Shown piece by piece: positions 25,201 to 36,070 of a DNA stretch of 64,000 bases. Numbering within the stretch: the stretch's first letter is position 1; each line of letters opens with the position of its first letter. This DNA comes from Apostichopus japonicus. Lineage: Eukaryota > Echinodermata > Holothuroidea > Aspidochirotida > Stichopodidae. Below the pieces are notes generated by a model. The model searched no databases. It had not been told where the DNA came from and saw only the letters and a program-made list of their open reading frames with translations. A program made the position numbers and the translations under genes. The stretch lies in the NCBI RefSeq assembly GCF_037975245.1, contig NC_092562.1, positions 16,174,521 to 16,238,520 of the forward strand, in the 5' to 3' direction.

Positions 25201-28200
25201 TTGGTATTATCATCCATAAATTATCACACAACCATGACAATGATCTCCTTTTCTTTCTTTTTGAACCTAACTTTTGTACTAGAAAGAGAGAAAGATGCAG
25301 ATTATTAATAAAGAAGAGTGGTTTATACATTAGTGATTACATAAAAATAGTACATAGACCAACATCATAGCCAACCTAGTGTGCAGGTCAATACATCTTC
25401 CTGTACTTCCCTGCGACCAAGTTTTGTTTTCGACTTTTTTTGATATATACAAACGTGTGATGCTTTTGGTTTGAACTTTTCATATCCTCAATCTCTGTGA
25501 ATGGGCCAGAGTTTGGGCAGGAAGGGTTCGTGTGGTTATTTACTCTACACAATGGTACCAAACTGGTACACGATGGTACCCAAAAAAAAATGATTTTTTA
25601 GACTGTCGAGATTGGATGCAATAGCATAGACAGATAGATAGAGTTGGAGTTAGCAGAAAGCATATCTCTTAAAATGCTCTTAGTGACATATTTATCATTC
25701 TAGTCTCCTTGGAACAAATTTGTCAGCATTGCTTTGGAGAGAGATAAGAGATACTACCACAGTCTTGGTTGGCTCGTTGAGTAACAAACGTTAAGTCATC
25801 AAAGTCAGCAATTTTCTTGCAGATAGCCATGTTCCGCCAGTGAAGAAACCCGCCTCAAGCTCAAAATGTATAATTAGTTGGTTTTTATTAGAGTCATGAC
25901 AGATGTTAAGCATCAACAAAAGTCTGTCACTTGTTTTTGCCCCACAGCAATATTTTTCTCTTTTTTTAAAAGTAGATGTAGAAAGTCGTGGCCTAGTTTT
26001 AGAAGGTAAGGATCTTTCAGTGACATTCTTCTGAACTAGTACACAATAGCAAAAAGTTGAAAGAGAAAATTAAAGAGAACTATAACCCCCACTCCCCCAT
26101 CCCCCCCCCCCAACCCCCAAAAGACTTATGAAGACATCTTATCAACTTTTGAAAACCAGCATAGTTGTCAGTTGTTTTGTATTATTTAAATTTACTTCGT
26201 TCCTCGCTTACCTGTCTCCTCACAACATTAGCACCTCATTCTACCGTCTAATAAGATGTAAAGAAGGTAAAAATCCAATACATTCCGGGCAATTTCCGTA
26301 AGATTTTAATCCACTACGAAAACGTATGTGCAAACACTTTGGATGGTAGAATGAGAAGGAAGGGCAACGACCGGAGGAGCCGGTCGATGAGGGTGCACAG
26401 TGTTAAAAGATTATCAGGGCATACTAGACACGGTAGAATGAGGTGCCAATGTTGTGGGGAGACAGGTAAGCGGGTCACTGGTAAATATATAAACCAGTAA
26501 GTTTTATCATAATGAAGTTTTTCTATCCCCAAGGTTAAACTGGGAGAGAATAATTTATCTGGCAATTCAAAACAAAAAGGTCAAATTGCTATATACAGGT
26601 GCAGAGATTTATAGCAGTTTTTGTATACAGTATTCCTTAACAGACAAAATGCAGAACCTTCAAAAATGCTCCACAAAATTTGAACACTTAAGTTTTCCCT
26701 GTCTGGGAGAGTATGTAAATTATATTTCTACAAAATGAGGTCCTTCCACACAGCTTGTCTTATGATACCGATTATTGCCAGCATTTTTGGTGTTCTTCAT
26801 TGAAACAGGCACAAGTAGGTCACCATTATGACATATTTACTAGCAGGTTTTAGGTCCCATTTCAACAGAATAGTTTTGTGGTAAATTTTTTTCCGTTTCC
26901 CCCCAAAGGGAAAATTATGGAGTCACTCTTTATCGAACTTGCAAAATTGTGAGGGGGTACCACAGATTGCAAAATCGGTAATTACTATTACTGTTAGACT
27001 TGTCCAACAAGGCAGCATACAGAAATGTCATACTCAAAAGCTGAAGCCAAAGTGAATTAATCAGGTCACACATCCGGAGTCTATGCATGCTAAGTTCTTT
27101 AATACCTCATTAACTTTCAAGAAACATTTCATACATGTAGTTTTGATTTACTGGCAGACAATTGCACTATTCTTCATCAGAGCATCCCTAATTAGTCCCA
27201 TTGTTGAATTTTAGCTCACATATTAGAAACCAGGAAACAGGTTATTACAAAACCTAAACATATCTAACAACATTGCCCAATGCAAAAGATTGCCGGCCCC
27301 TTATATAATTAATATATAATTAATTAAGAAAGGTAACCAAATATAGCAAACAATTGTAAGCTAAATATGGCATGAAGACAATGTGCGTGGAAGTGCCAGA
27401 TATAATGTACAATGAATGGAACTTCAACAATACCGTATACAAGATGTTTCCCAAAGAATGCACTTGGCAACAAAGTTGTAGGAAATGGACATTATTGTTG
27501 ATAATATTCATATTTCCTCGTTCAAAATTGAGCTTTAATTGGTTTTAGCAGATAAAAAGTTCAGATGTACTGTTTGAAATTGGAAATGTAATTTATGCTA
27601 AATCATTTTAATAATAATAATATTAATAATAATGATAATAGTACTAATTAATACTAATAACGATGTTGATCTGCTCCAGGCACTATACAAGCAAACAACA
27701 TAAATCGAAAGGAAGTATTGACTGTAACAAATCCAAACAAAGATTGATAGAATAAGCCTTGCTTTGAAAGAGTATGCAGAGGGTTATTGGATGTGATCAT
27801 GGTGAGGCAAAGAATACCAAAGTTTAGAGGTTGCATATGAAAAGGAGAGAATAGAGTGGAAATTTGGTAGCAGACTGAACACGGTTAAGAGAACTTGAAA
27901 ATACATGAAAATACATCTGGTTATGGTTCAGATGTCAAATATATTTTTTAGATCTGGTCAAAGTAAACTAAACATTAACAGCCTTTTGACGTCTCCTTTC
28001 CTGTTAACTCTCTTCAACAGGAAACATACGAACGATTCCACACCGTATCATTACTACGAGCAGGTCGACGGCAAACTAGAATGCGCCTACTACAAGGAGA
28101 GCGAAGAGAGGCTGAAGTATGGCCACCTGTTTGTAACGGAGAAGGCCATGTTTGCCCGTTGGGCCAGCAAATATAACATGAACTTCAGGTACCCCTCGTG

Positions 28201-28513
28201 GAACATAACAGAACTTAACTTCCGGAACAAGACTCAGCCATTGGATACTCCTTTCTTGAAACTCTACCACGAAGCCCAGGTGAACCGAAGCAAGCTGGCC
28301 AAGTCCAAGTCCAAGGGGTTCTTGGGTATCCGGTCGAAGGTCCGAAAGGTCCCAGTAGTCATAGGGCCCAAGTCAAAGGGCCAATCGGATAAGGAGAAGT
28401 ACCAGAAGTTTACCCATGTGGTGATGTTCATTGTAGCCATTTTCCTTAGCCTGGTGGTCTTCCTCTTACTGTTTCTCTTGGCAAGTCTGTTTGTCTTTTG
28501 TTTTTACATATGA
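13198..28513 (+). CDS. ST6GALNAC-type alpha-2,6-sialyltransferase (GT29), whole gene, five coding exons
   Basis: Coding exons 13198-13230, 16478-17596, 19027-19451, 24328-24435 and 28021-28513 join in frame (2178 nt, 725 residues). The product would be a Golgi type II membrane enzyme that moves sialic acid from CMP-sialic acid to an acceptor, in alpha-2,6 linkage to GalNAc as in the vertebrate ST6GALNAC3-6 group. Seen: signal anchor at about 15-34; stem with two likely coiled coils (about 211-235 and 290-321) and many N-x-S/T sites; sialyl motif L starting CDSCAVVSSSG (about 390-446); motif S WLSTGFMTILFAIDVC (about 532-547) followed by GLVPENFC; HYYE at 572-575; and EKAMFARWA. Vertebrate relatives are about 300-340 residues. 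The excess here is a roughly 350-residue stem and a C-terminal tail of about 95 residues ending in a hydrophobic segment. At least one 5' non-coding exon lies upstream. Which vertebrate paralogue it matches best cannot be settled by eye. Confidence 0.9.
13695..13857. mobile_element. small inverted-repeat element (possible hAT-like MITE) in intron
   Basis: The ends CAGGCATTAG (left) and CTCATCCCTG (right) are inverted, 8 of 10. The flanks are TATATATA on the left and TATATAGC on the right, a 6-of-8 match to a target duplication. The interior has a palindrome, CCGCGAATTCGCGG, and more CpG than the intron around it. At 163 bp it has no coding capacity. Confidence 0.45.
15893..16240 (+). repeat. 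diverged ~200-bp direct repeat pair in intron 1
   Basis: TCACATGTGACAAGTAGCTTTGTGATGT (15893 on) is echoed by TCACATGTATGCAACAGGTAGCTTTGTGATGT (about 16096 on). In both, GAAACTCATTC...ATGTT follows 60-120 bp later. Old duplication, non-coding. Confidence 0.5.
16334..16359 (+). other. possible 26-nt alternative exon
   Basis: Flanked by AAATTTACAG on the left and a strong donor GGAG|GTAAGT on the right. Included between coding exons 1 and 2 it would shift the frame (26 nt is not a multiple of 3), so it could only be a poison exon, part of a non-coding leader, or an accident. Confidence 0.2.
16359..16463 (+). repeat. three tandem 35-bp units just before the exon 2 acceptor
   Basis: Units begin at 16359, 16394 and 16429 with GGTAAGTTTTTTGCTAATG or GGTAATTTTTTGCTAATG, followed by ATCTCTTTG-like T-rich sequence. 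The first unit starts on a perfect donor motif and unit 2 ends TTTTTTAG, an acceptor-like site. The last unit runs into the polypyrimidine tract of the real acceptor at 16477. Confidence 0.9.
16478..17596 (+). CDS. sialyltransferase coding exon 2 (signal anchor and long stem)
   Basis: Acceptor CTGATAG|AAT at 16477 and donor AAAG|GTAAGT at 17596/17597; phase 0 at both ends; 373 residues (12-384). It starts N-R-K followed by TALFIVFWYSVSMLIGAFYY, a membrane segment with positive charge on the N-terminal (cytosolic) side, as expected for type II topology. The rest is a charged, Ser/Asn/Lys-rich stem without recognisable catalytic motifs. Its second half has strongly helical, Leu/Glu/Lys/Gln-rich stretches that look like coiled coils and could drive dimer formation. 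The part from about 17050 is much richer in GC than the first half. The frame read on past the donor to a stop at 17686 is intronic. Confidence 0.85.
17632..17724 (+). repeat. dispersed repeat family copy just inside intron 2
   Basis: Landmarks GTGCTCGCTTACCTGTCTCC, TCACGACCTTATCACTC, GGTTCTACGGTGCCTAGAATG and AACTGGTAAACTTTTAGACAC start about 35 bp after the exon 2 donor. This is the same order as in the copies at 10831 and 26334. Confidence 0.7.
17725..19026. other. rest of intron 2
   Basis: Non-coding. G-rich runs near 18088-18102 and GGT/GGG-rich sequence at 18865-18935. Open frames (for example 18245-18553) lack coding character. Confidence 0.6.
19027..19451 (+). CDS. sialyltransferase coding exon 3 (sialyl motif L)
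   Basis: Acceptor CCCTTACAG|GAA and donor AGCAG|GTACAG; enters in phase 0 and leaves with two bases of the codon for Arg526. It encodes motif L, which binds CMP-sialic acid: CDSCAVVSSSGQLVNSSAGK, then IRMNSAPTSGFEEDVGSRT and VRVMGHVN. The Cys pair, IRMNxAPTxGFxxDVGxRT and the following RV match the ST6GALNAC3-6 pattern. The exon continues to KMVEAEKIFQAETGISR, corresponding to the linker before motif S. The reading frame runs on past the donor, but into low-complexity C-rich sequence. Confidence 0.93.
19452..24327. other. intron 3
   Basis: No coding signal. It contains several G or A runs (21041-21052, 21366-21373, 22317-22331), short AAACATAAATTT repeats near 22735-22780, a TA run near 23185 and the 93-bp tandem duplication at 23479. 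Confidence 0.65.
23479..23664 (+). repeat. 93-bp tandem duplication in intron 3
   Basis: TCAGATAAAGGTTGGGAAATATTCATACTG (23479 on) and TCAGATAAAGATTAGGAACTGTTCATACTG (23572 on). Both continue AGTAC-AGTGCTTTGAAGCAT and GATATG. Confidence 0.85.
24328..24435 (+). CDS. sialyltransferase coding exon 4 (sialyl motif S)
   Basis: Acceptor CCCCCCTACAG|G and donor TGCCA|GTAAGT; 108 nt, so it keeps the frame. After completing Arg526 it encodes SDAKTWLSTGFMTILFAID and VCSKIDIFGLVPENFCQ. This is motif S (donor and acceptor binding) followed by the GxVPxxFC block shared with ST6GALNAC5/6-type enzymes. The cysteine in VCSK is in the position expected for the disulfide to motif L. It is too short to carry its own start codon. 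Confidence 0.93.
26199..26250 (+). repeat. dispersed repeat family, 5' part
   Basis: GTTCCTCGCTTACCTGTCTC, CTCACAACATTAGCACCTC and ATTCTACCGTCTA. With the reversed copy at 26334 it forms an inverted pair that could fold into a hairpin in the intron. Confidence 0.7.
26334..26481 (-). repeat. dispersed repeat family, longest copy, reversed
   Basis: Read on the - strand from 26481: GACCCGCTTACCTGTCTCC, CCACAACATTGGCACCTC, ATTCTACCGTGTCTAGTATG, CCCTGATAATCTTTTAACAC, TGTGCACCCTCATCGACC, GGCTCCTCCGGTCGTTGCCC, TTCCTTCTCATTCTACCATC, CAAAGTGT. This copy links the separate blocks seen in the others and is the best model for the family, about 150 bp. Confidence 0.75.
28021..28513 (+). CDS. sialyltransferase coding exon 5 (VS region, basic tail, C-terminal hydrophobic segment)
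   Basis: Acceptor CTTCAACAG|G; completes Gln562 and reads to TGA 28511-28513. It encodes STPYHYYEQ (the conserved His and Glu of the VS region), then LFVTEKAMFARWASKYNMNF and RYPSWN, where vertebrate enzymes of this type end. A further roughly 95 residues follow: a Lys/Ser-rich basic stretch (about 652-690) and then, from about 692 to 725, an almost unbroken hydrophobic run containing VVMFIVAIFLSLVVFLLLFL. Weaker donor-like sites (CAG|GTACCC near 28187, CAG|GTGAAC near 28279) could give shorter forms, but codon choice (AAG, GTC, CTG) stays coding-like through the tail. Confidence 0.88.
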
Positions 28514-29614
28514 TGAGCCTTCTACCAGAAAGCTTTCGTCTGAATAAGACTGGTCCGTAAAAGTTATGGGGCCCGGCCCAAAGAAGTAGCCTCGCAATAC
28601 TCTCTTTGGTGGGTCACATGATTTTCTCAGACCACGTCAGGAAAATTCAAGTGTACAGTTTTGGAGCTTGCTGGTGGGAATTCAGCTAGAGAGGTTGTTG
28701 TGATTATGGTCATTTACTTCATACCCTTTGTCTGTATTTTCCACCATTGTTTTTTTTTTACCGGGTCGTGGTCCTAAAACTTTGCGGACCGCTGGTTCTT
28801 ATACAACCAAGAGTTACTACTACCTATGCACCATTAGTCCTCTTGATGTTGTTTTTTTTTACCTCTGTCATTGAGAGACGGCAGGGGTGGGTTCTGTCAT
28901 GGCAACCTGCTCTATGTGTCAATCATTGATGCAATGTAAAGAAGAAGTGTGGCCAGGAAAGAAAATGGGTGAAAATAGTTTTGTTATATTTGTCAAAATG
29001 TTTGTGGCAAGAAAGGGGGGTTGGTGAGAGACCAGAGCTGTGTGATTATGATAGACATGAGGCTTTTAGCAACAGCAAGCTATGGGAGTCAGATCCTTTT
29101 GTGTGTTTGAATTTTTGTTTTGCATTGAGGACAAGGCGCCTGAAGTTTAGATGAGATTATGCAGTCACTCAAGTGTGTGTTGCCTACAGTTTCTACAGAA
29201 CACGACTAGATACAGGTGTTGAAAAACGCTATTATTCTGAATTTTTTTTTCTTTCTATTTTGTTGGAAGTTGGAAGCAAAGTAGGGTAATATTGGTAGTG
29301 ATGACAGAGATAGGTACTATACAAAGGAATTGAATTTTGCCGACATGGTGTTGATAATACTATTTTCTCTTCGTACCCATTAAAGTCCACAAGGCTGTAG
29401 TAGTCTTATGAGGTAGGCACTCTGTATAGGTTGATTAAAATTGTCAGTCTGAACTAGCACAGGTTTTTCAAGTTACCCATAGAACAGTTTCACCTTGTTT
29501 ATCGTAATAAGGAAAAAAAAGGAAAAAAGAAGTAACTTATAAACAAAAAAAGAATAGGTAATAACAAACCCTAAGTGATGCACAAAATACATCACAGTTT
29601 AGCTATTACAGTTA

Positions 29615-30019
29615 AGGCCCGGTCACACTACAGCGATATTTTATCGGAATACGGTCCGATTTTTCCGATTTTAGGCCGAAGAGTGAGGTTTGTGGTAGTG
29701 AATGTAATGAATGCAGTGGAATATTCGAATACCTACTTCAAATATGAGGGGTTCTAGAACTGACTACATTCTGAAGTGACGTCACATCGAAAAACGATAA
29801 AAATCGGAAGAGAAATTGGATAGCTATCCGATAAAAGGAAACGGAGTCAATATCAAAAGTTAGGAGAGGGCTATTCCACATCGGAATGGCTCAACAGATA
29901 GCAAATCAGGTCCTTTATCACTGTGGCTAAAAGACCCGAACGGAAAACAGGCTGTTTCGATTCCTCCGGAAAAATCGGATAGTATTCTGATAAAAAATCG
30001 GTATAGTGTGACCGGGCCT
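29615..30019. mobile_element. Harbinger-like MITE with long imperfect inverted ends and TTA duplication
   Basis: The ends AGGCCCGGTCACACTA (29615-29630) and TAGTGTGACCGGGCCT (30004-30019) are perfect 16-bp inverted repeats. Similarity continues inward for about 60 bp (GATATTTTATCGGAATAC against GATTTTTTATCAGAATAC read in reverse, then TCCGATTTTTCCG). TTA flanks both sides (29612-29614, 30020-30022), a 3-bp duplication as made by PIF/Harbinger elements. At 405 bp it has no transposase. Confidence 0.75.
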
Positions 30020-31932
30020 TTAACCTCAGTTTAAAATCCCATTTCCATACCATACACACACACACATACTTTTCTTCCCTTCTGTGGCCTTTCCTTGCGT
30101 GTATGTTTAACTACCATTAAATTCAAGAAATTATGTGGTTGAGACATGTTGCACTGGTGTCATAATTATTACCGGACTTGATTTTTCGTACTGCAGTTCT
30201 CAAACCAATTCAAAAGAACGGATGACCAAGATTATGACAGGTTTAGTGTTTAAGTAGTTTAATATCTATACTAGTCTCTAAGTAAGATATTTAAATATCT
30301 AGCATTTACCCAAGGCTGTTACTAAACCCATTTCTGGTACATCAGTCAAAGCTGATAACATTTTTATGAGATATCAATAAAAAAAAAAAAAACATCTCAG
30401 ACTGAGATATAGATAAAAAGGTACTTTCCAGTGGGAAACTATAAATTTATTATTAAGACGAAACACCCAGTGTCTCAATACCTAGTCCTGCTTTGGCAAA
30501 CAAAACAAATTTTATTATTACAACAGCTGGAGACTATAAAGATTTATTTACACACAATGCTTTCTGATCAATTATTACAACAACAAAAACAGGAAGAATA
30601 ACAGTCAGAAAGGACAACATCACTTTTCATTACCATTTGTAATACAATCTCGAATAATAATGAAAACTCATTTAAAGCACAGGTTGTGATGGGTTTTATT
30701 TTCGTAGAAGGCTAGTGTTGTCATCTTCCTTTCCATTGTTGTGGTTTCAATGTTACTCATAACAAGACCTTTCCTGTAATGAGGAATGAGGACTATTATA
30801 AAACTTAGCCTTCAATGGTCCTCAAATCATTGTTAAGTACTGAGTACTTCATGCATAGTTCCATTCCATTCCAAGTATTTCATCCCCCTGATTATTTTTT
30901 TCATAGCAGTATATCAACAACAGGCATACAGAACAAACAAAAACGTTTAATTTTTTTTTCCAGTTTGTCAACAATTCCTTCATTATTTTGAAATGACAGA
31001 AGATTATTCAAGCTTTATGAACGGCATTGTTATGAAAATTATCGGAAAACTTCAATATGTTACCAGAAATCGGCTAAAAATGTTGATGTAAAGATGTGTG
31101 ATCATAAAAGAGCACTGAAGATGAGTTCAGTCTGCGATGGTTGTATGCAAACAGTGTCAAGGTTTTGCAAGCTAAATTACTCCTTCCCTTCCCCCTGCAC
31201 CCTCCCCTGCCCGCACCCCTTCCCTGCAAAATAAAATCGCGCAGAATCTGCATATAATGCGAGAACCAAAAACATCTAGATTTTTATTCATGTTACAATT
31301 TGGAATTAAGGATGGAATGCAAAATGCTTATGATTACTCTCCCAAGAAGGTCACAAAAGATGAAACATGTTCTATAACTTGAATCTACAGAGTGTGAAAA
31401 TGAACTTACGGACACAAAGAATGTCCAGATATGGGGGCGTTTACCCCTTGAAAAGATACACTCGTGAGTAGTCGTCGGCATTCCTTGTTTGGTGGTAGTT
31501 CAAAATACTTAATGACTTTGCTTCGTAGTTGGTGAGCAGCAACACTAACAATAACACTACTGTACAACACTACAACACTACTATAATTAATTGTGAATAG
31601 TGAAAAGAAATGCACAACATACTAGTTTTATGAAACCAAACAAAAAACGAATACAAAATGAAGCCCATTTGAAGTTCTGTAGATCTTCCTTGACGTGAAA
31701 TGAGATCTTCCTTTGACGTAGAATTCTGCTTGTTCTGATCTCTCTGTATTTTCATGGTAGGTTTCAGTCCAATTTTGTGTCTGTTTAATTCGGATTTTGA
31801 AATTTGTATTGGAATTTTAATACATTTCGGAACAAGTATATGAGTTATTTGATATTTCCAATTTTAAATACAGATTGCCTTTGAGGTGTGCAAATGTATT
31901 GAACAGGAGTGTGTAGCATGAAGGTAAGCATG

Positions 31933-32084
31933 ACCAGATACATTTACTAACAAATATCTTCAACAGCAAACCTCTTTCTTATATCACTCTGATTTTAAAA
32001 AGGGCTCAATATCCTTAGAAACAAAAACCAGATACATTTACTAACAAATGTCTTCAACAGCAAATTTCTTTCTTGTATCACTCT
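31933..32084 (+). repeat. 58-bp direct repeat pair
   Basis: ACCAGATACATTTACTAACA continuing AATATCTTCAACAGCAAA and TATCACTCT occurs at 31933-31990 and 32027-32084 with about five changes. Confidence 0.85.
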
Positions 32085-32985
32085 ATACAACTGAATAACT
32101 GGCTAATTGTTGTTATTTTGTAGATTTTAGGACTTCAAATTGGACAGGCTTACAAGCTGTAAATATTGACACGGTTTGACTAACTAAAGCAACAAACCAA
32201 CGTTTAAGACCACTTTTAGTAAGAATCGTGAGGACACATGTCAGTCCACAGAAAAATGTTTGCTATTCAAATTTCTGGTGTTTTACATCGTCGATTGTCT
32301 GTAGTTGAATACTACGTATGGGTGGAAATATTAATACAAGTTTATGGGGACTGGATAGTATAATGAAAGTAGGTTAAAATTTGGAACCACAGGATACATG
32401 ATCAAATTTTAGCGAGTCTGATCAGCTTATCAAGATTGAAGAGAGGTTTTTGAATTCCTAATGAGGTAGATCGGGTGTCCCATTGTATTAGAAATCTGGA
32501 TTAATTTTGCATTTTTCTGTCATCCTATCTTGCGCACCATTACGCTGTAATCAAGACACTTCATGGTCCTTATTCCATTCCTCAATTTCACAATCACCAA
32601 GAAAAGAAGGGGGGAAAAAATAATATAGAACCATTTTTGTTATACTCCACTTTCATTATTCCACATTCATGTGCACAAAATGAAAACCTAAGTTGAGCCT
32701 AACCACTAAACTGGCCTGCACCTTCAGCCTGAATGATATTTACTACCACACTGTTTCAAAAAACTGCAGCAGCTGCAAGATCTAGCTGCAGCTAAGGCTG
32801 AAGTAATGTCAAACAATAGAGCTTATGTCTTCAACCTTATGATGTGAAACTGCATAGTATAAAAGCGTATTGGGGGGGGGGAGAGGGTTGGGGGCTGAGT
32901 CAGATGGGATTTGGGTGGTCCACATAGCAGTGTTTATACAAAAATCCTACAGGCAGATGAAAACTTGGTGTTTGCTTATCTGGCC

Positions 32986-33140
32986 TGACTGTACACTAGT
33001 GTCTAATTACCGACGGTAGCAAGCTGTGTGTGTATTTTCTGGGATCGATGGTGGTGTTTGACACTTCTGTTACACCTCATTCGAAACTAGGTCAAATTAC
33101 CGGCATTAGATGTTTCTTTTTGCGCGAGTCTTCACACCCA
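32986..33140 (+). repeat. dispersed ~155-bp repeat, + copy
   Basis: GACTGTACACTAGTGTCTAA, CGGTAGCAAGCTGTGTGTGT, ATTTTCTGGGATCGATGGTG, GACACTTCTGTTACACC, CATTCGAAACTAGGTCA and ACCGGCATTAGATGTTTCTT match the reverse complement of 47247-47400 at roughly 85-90 %. Confidence 0.8.
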
Positions 33141-36070
33141 TTAACTATATATGTAGCTTTGATCAGAGTTTCATAGGGGTGGGTGGGTCTATTAGACAAA
33201 AATATCAAATAACCCCTGTATTTTCAACTAACCTTTTCATCACATGTATTCTATAAAGCTAATATTCTCAGTTATACTCAAGTAGGAGAAGATAAAAAGT
33301 GTATTATTTTATCACTTGTCTGATGCTAGCATTGTGACAACAATTAAACAGACATACATGTGCCCATTGTAAGACAAGTAAATTTCTTGAACTGTAAAGA
33401 TCCTATTTCCTTATTTCAATTGAAAAGTACAAAAGAGTTAATTGTTTCCTTTTGTTGTAGTTTCCTATACATTTGTCCCCCCCGCCCTAGATATTATATT
33501 ATAAACAAAAAAAATTAATCAAGAGCATTTAGTATCCACTTGATTGGTTACTTTAAATGTGGCAAAGTATCATTAAGATATTCATTGAAGACGTCTTCGT
33601 TGGCATGTATGCCTTGTATTGGAATTCAATTTTGCAGGTGTGTTTTTTTGCTTATGTAGCTTTTCATGGTCTCACTTGGTATTAATAATGTGTTTTCATT
33701 GTTGTTCTTTTGCAGGCAGTTATGCACGCATGTGACACCGATGATGTGTAAGAATTTGGTCTTTTAACACCTTTTTTTTTCTCTTACTAGCATCAAGTGC
33801 CTATTGTGATTAACTTGTTATAGCTAAAGCTTCACTGCCCTCTCCCCGTACCCCTCCATCCCACCCACCCCTCCATCTCTCCACCCCTACAAAATATACA
33901 TGACACGCAATATGTCCCTGTTACCATGGATACTACTGTTTGAATATTACTACTGTTGCAATGTATCTTCAAGTGAAGGACCAAACAAACTTGGTCAAGA
34001 GTAAACAAAAACCCCCAAAAATATGCAGCCCATGATTTTAAGTTTTGTTACAGGAGTTTTGTATAAATAATATTGTTTTAAGGTGGCTTTAGATATTTAT
34101 GTTTCACACTCATACATTGTAAAGTAAAAGTAAATATCTTGCATGCTAAGCACTTGCCAATACCCTCAGTAAGATTATCTGTCAATTTTAAAGGTTCTTT
34201 ATACAGTTTGCAAAGATAAAAACAAAAAATGTTGAAATAGCCAAATAGAAAAAAAACATGCAACAAGTTTGTCATTGATATGTACAAACTCTGATAAAGA
34301 CAGTGAAATTGGGAAAAAAAGTGATTTGACCTTTCTGTAGTTTTTGGAAACGATTTTATCTCGATTCTTGCAAGAAACACTTTCTACATAATTTTGAGAG
34401 GCACATCTAACTGCACAGTGATATCTAAGTAGGGTAAAAATGTGGACACTGACACATATCAACAAAAATGTCAACACCATTGTCACCCTGGGCAACATAC
34501 TGTAAAGAAATCGGGTGGGGGTAGGGGGGGTGGGGGATAATTCCAAGATACTCTTTGTGGTGAAGGTTAACTTTGGACATTTTACTCATTTGTATGCAAA
34601 TTATTTCTGGAGCATGTTTATTTGCCAGGCTTTATGTTGGTGTCATCTCTATGGCAACCTTTTGTTGAGGTTTTTGTTTGGTTTCCTTCGGCTATTGGGT
34701 TGTAATGGTATGAAGGGATCCTTTAGTTACCTCATTATGTGCTAAAATTGGAATTTATCTTTAGAAACGTCCATTGTGCAAGATGCTGATCCTATATTTC
34801 TCAACAAGTGTGTTTTGTTCAAAATTCAAATCACAGTAAAACCTTTCAGTTTTTACTTGTTTTGAAAGAAACTTGGGAACAAGCGGAAAGAAAATTTTCA
34901 TGGATTTGTATAAACATAGATTTTGAAGTGATCTAGAAATCAATTTATATAATGTTTTCACAGTCTCAAAAGGAAATAGGGAATTTGTGCTCCAAACTTA
35001 ACCTCATAGATAACGTCATGATGATGTTGTTCTTTCGTTTTAAGGATTAACTGCAAAGAAGATATATACACACATAGGGATATACACACATAGGGAAATA
35101 CACACATTAGGGCAATGCAGACTGCTGAAAAAGAATGACAGTATTTACTCTACATTTACCTTAGGGGAAGCAAACCCAATTTTCATCTTCATGCTTTACA
35201 TGAACAAAATGCTTATGGTTAAAAAGCTCTTCTAAAAACTCAAGTAAGATCTTGTTCCTTCGGAGCTTTTCATAGCTGAAATGTCATATCAGTAGACTGC
35301 CATTTTTCGTAATCGTGTGTCATCATTCTGCTTCTAGCGAGGAAAATGAGCGGTAGAAATAATGAAGTAAATTTAAACGCAAGTGGTCTAGATGATGTCA
35401 TTTTAGAAAGAAAAAACTTGCTCATGTCTCTGTTTTTCTTCTTATCACTAAAACAGTGATTTCTTCCCAAATAGAACATAATTTTTCTTTACGAGCTGTT
35501 TGGAGGAGTTGTTAGTGTCATAAGCATGTATTTCACGTATGTCAAAACGATGCTAGTTGGTTTTTTTGCCTTTTCATTTCCTATCACTCTATATAAATTA
35601 CAGTAATCACCATGGAAACAATTATGTAAAATCTTGCAGTGAGACACTCTGGCTTAGCTGTGCATCGATGTAATATTAACCACAGAGCACGACACACAAA
35701 CTTATATTCATTCAATGGCAATTTCGTTTGCAAGTGAAAAAGAAATTTTGGATTATGAAATAGCTTACGTTAACATGGAATGGGAAAAACATTTCTTGGT
35801 AGATTATTTATTGAAGATGCCGTGAGGCATAGCTCATGGAATTAAGACACAGTGTAGTGTGCCAATAAATGAGACGTTCAAGCTCGTCATTTTAACAGGA
35901 GACAGTATCTTGCCTTGTTATATAGATTGGGACAGTATGAAATGGCTTATCTCAGTATTGGATATTTTATGTTGCATGAAGTAGTACTTGTTAGATTGCA
36001 AATAATTCATGAACCTAGGGCATTGAATAGTGCATGATGGTATGATAAATCTACTCAGTGGTCCGCTTCA

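Larger units (their letters stand above)
24436..28020. other. intron 4
   Basis: No coding signal. It holds a C run at 26099-26111, two copies of the dispersed family in opposite directions (26199 and 26334), TTA-rich sequence at 27605-27660 that resembles the tail of a reversed LINE or SINE, and AT-rich unique sequence. Confidence 0.6.

Noticed and set aside
30376-30392. AATAAA followed by a long A run as the sialyltransferase poly(A) site
   Set aside because: A-rich runs are common here and nothing shows the transcript reaches this point; kept only as a possibility in the region note.
33716-33749. Possible micro-exon TTTGCAG|GCAGTTATG...GATGAT|GTGTAAG
   Set aside because: Only 34 bp, no partner exons and no protein match; splice-like words are frequent in this T-rich region.
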